Part shown: positions 62,601 to 64,000 of the stretch, piece after piece
Layout: every line of letters begins with the position of its first letter
How positions within the stretch are numbered: the stretch's first letter is position 1
DNA from: Anoplopoma fimbria
Lineage: Eukaryota > Chordata > Actinopteri > Perciformes > Anoplopomatidae
NCBI RefSeq assembly: GCF_027596085.1
Contig: NC_072472.1
Span: 21,223,552 to 21,287,551 of the forward strand
Direction: 5' to 3'
Length of the DNA stretch: 64,000 nt
Position numbers and translations under genes: made by a program
The notes under the pieces: generated by a model
Seen by the model: only the letters and a program-made list of their open reading frames with translations
Told to the model about the DNA's origin: nothing
The model's database searches: none

Positions 62601-63692
62601 GTGTAAGTATCCTAAACGTTTGTTTGCCATTTCACTCAGAACTAAGTTTTAAAGAGAATTAAAGACTTCCAAAAGCAGTGGCCCCATTTGGGCCCATGCA
62701 TTTATTCATTCTGGAGGGAAGCACAAATATGCAGCCACACAGCACTTGGTGGGATTTTCTCTGCTATGATCTGCTGTTGAATTCAAATAAAATATTTTGA
62801 ACCTCACCCAGCTCAGCTGTTACCAGGACTCTCAAATATAATAAATTCAGGATTTACTGGCAGGCTTCATATTTCTCTGTGTGAAGCTCTGCTCATTTAT
62901 TAGGATTATCTACATTCCACCAGAGATAAGAACCAGCGGCACAATGAGGTTCAGAGTCTTGTTAGAGGTCCTTAAATGCAGAATATATAATAAGCTGTTG
63001 CTAATTTGATTTTGTGCTTGATCCTTGAATAATACCACTGATGTCTAAAAATATAGGTTTTAATTGTTTTTAATGCAAAAATAACGACATCAAAAGCAAT
63101 GTATACTAACACTACGAATACTGAAAACACCAGAGAGTGAAAATAGACGTCTTTGAAATTTCAGCCACAGTAAACACACAATCTATGTGTGCATCTTGCT
63201 GGTGAAGAACCTGAGCTGTATTGGACTCCTCCATTCTATGCCATGACTATGACTTGGTTTATGGAATGTGTTCCTGCTGGGTTTTCATTTCCTCTGTCTG
63301 AAAAAAGGAACGCAATCAGGAGGACTGATGCTAAAATCATTACCTAATGACTAAAGCCTTTGTGACTTCTTCCATGCTGCATCGTTCACTGTCCATGAAC
63401 ACATCACATATTATTGTGTGAAGAGGAGGATTTTTAAACCGTTTGTTTGACTGTCTGCAGGCCCAATTGATCCAAATGTGCTAAGCTCAATCAATCAGTG
63501 AACCGCAGGCAGGCCAATATTCTTCTTACAGCCAAATATGTCATAAAGACATTCTGGGACAAAGCCATACTGACAAAACGTGTTTTTGTAATCATATGTT
63601 GTGAAGTAAAGCGACAGAAAATGTGATTTGTCAGGTAGTTAGTAGTAGTAGTTAAGAAGGCGATAAACATAGATATTGATAAAGTCAGCTGC

Positions 63693-63745
63693 GTAAGGGC
63701 TGCGCAATTAATCAAGTATCACAATTGGAGCTTCCCGCAATTAAA
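63693..63745 (+). repeat. short repeat fragment (GGGCTGCGCAATTAATC)
   Basis: AAGGGCTGCGCAATTAATCA, then TGGAGCTTCCCGCAATTAAA, matches the start of a fish interspersed element I have seen often (ATTAATCG...GATT). About 50 bp remain. Next to it GGCTGTGAC is duplicated (63752-63770). Confidence 0.45.
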
Positions 63746-63808
63746 CATGACTGGCTGTGACCGGCTGTGACTAGTAGTTCTCTTGAATACCTATGTTGAA
63801 TACACTTC

Positions 63809-63869
63809 CTGTAAGTCGCTTTGGATAAAAGCGTCTGCTAAATGACTGTAATGTAATGTAATGTAATGA
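63809..63869 (+). repeat. SINE/LINE 3' tail only
   Basis: CTGTAAGTCGCTTTGGATAA AAGCGTCTGCTAAATGACTG followed by four TGTAA units. It is the same tail as the two full SINEs, in the opposite orientation and without the tRNA head. Either a severely 5'-truncated SINE or the end of the partner LINE that shares this tail. Confidence 0.75.
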
Positions 63870-64000
63870 TATTGATGTTTAAACACTCATAGAAAACTCC
63901 ACTGGGTATAAATCAGCAGAAGCAACCAGTGAGAAACTTTACTGGATGTTGCAGCTGCAATCAGAGTAGTAGTGTAATAAACAGTATGTGACTAGTTTAC

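Overview
The window looks like vertebrate, almost certainly teleost (probably percomorph), genomic DNA. It is nearly all non-coding. CA/TG microsatellites are long and frequent, and the dispersed repeats are types familiar from fish: a tRNA-derived SINE with a (TGTAA)n tail, LINE 3' ends with a GAATT tail, a pogo-like TIR element and several short non-autonomous elements. Long open frames such as the 207-codon one near 59.9-60.5 kb have no recognisable domain and are treated as chance.

The one gene recognised with confidence is pknox2 (Prep2, a TALE-class homeobox gene), on the minus strand. Two coding exons are visible. The exon with the start codon (12878-12984, coding to 12964) encodes an N-terminus beginning MMQHASPAPA. 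The next exon (9200-9336) ends in DPQAQLESDKRAVY plus two bases of an Arg codon. Both have good splice signals, are joined by a 3,541-bp phase-0 intron, and match human PKNOX2 as I remember it. The following exon (Meis/PKNOX homology region, starting HPLFP) would lie left of position 1. Everything right of about 13 kb is therefore 5' intron and/or upstream DNA of pknox2; no promoter or untranslated first exon could be placed.

Layout: 0-9.2 kb is the intron after the second coding exon, with LINE and MITE fragments, two CpG-dense blocks and a (TG)43 run. 9.2-13 kb holds the two exons and their intron. 13.2-13.6 kb is a homeodomain-motif-dense, CpG-containing block just 5' of the start-codon exon, a good enhancer candidate. 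17-29 kb has a complete SINE, a second copy of a dispersed repeat, an element with 9-bp flanking direct repeats that carries CTCF-like and PBX-PREP-like motifs, and an orphan exon-like frame at 24.4-24.6 kb. 33.0-33.6 kb is a complete pogo-like element encoding only a 47-residue helix-turn-helix. 34.4-35.3 kb is a dense microsatellite cluster including (CA)79. 36.6-41 kb contains motif-rich single-copy DNA. 50.0-50.4 kb has a duplicated short block ending in (CA)74. 61-64 kb has a second SINE with a 6-bp target duplication and several repeat fragments.

The most interesting points are the translation-initiation layout of the pknox2 start exon (an AUG-UGA minimal uORF, a weak first AUG and a strong internal AUG matching the PKNOX1 start), the pogo-like element with its isolated DNA-binding domain, and the dispersed element carrying architectural and TALE-factor motifs inside a TALE gene.
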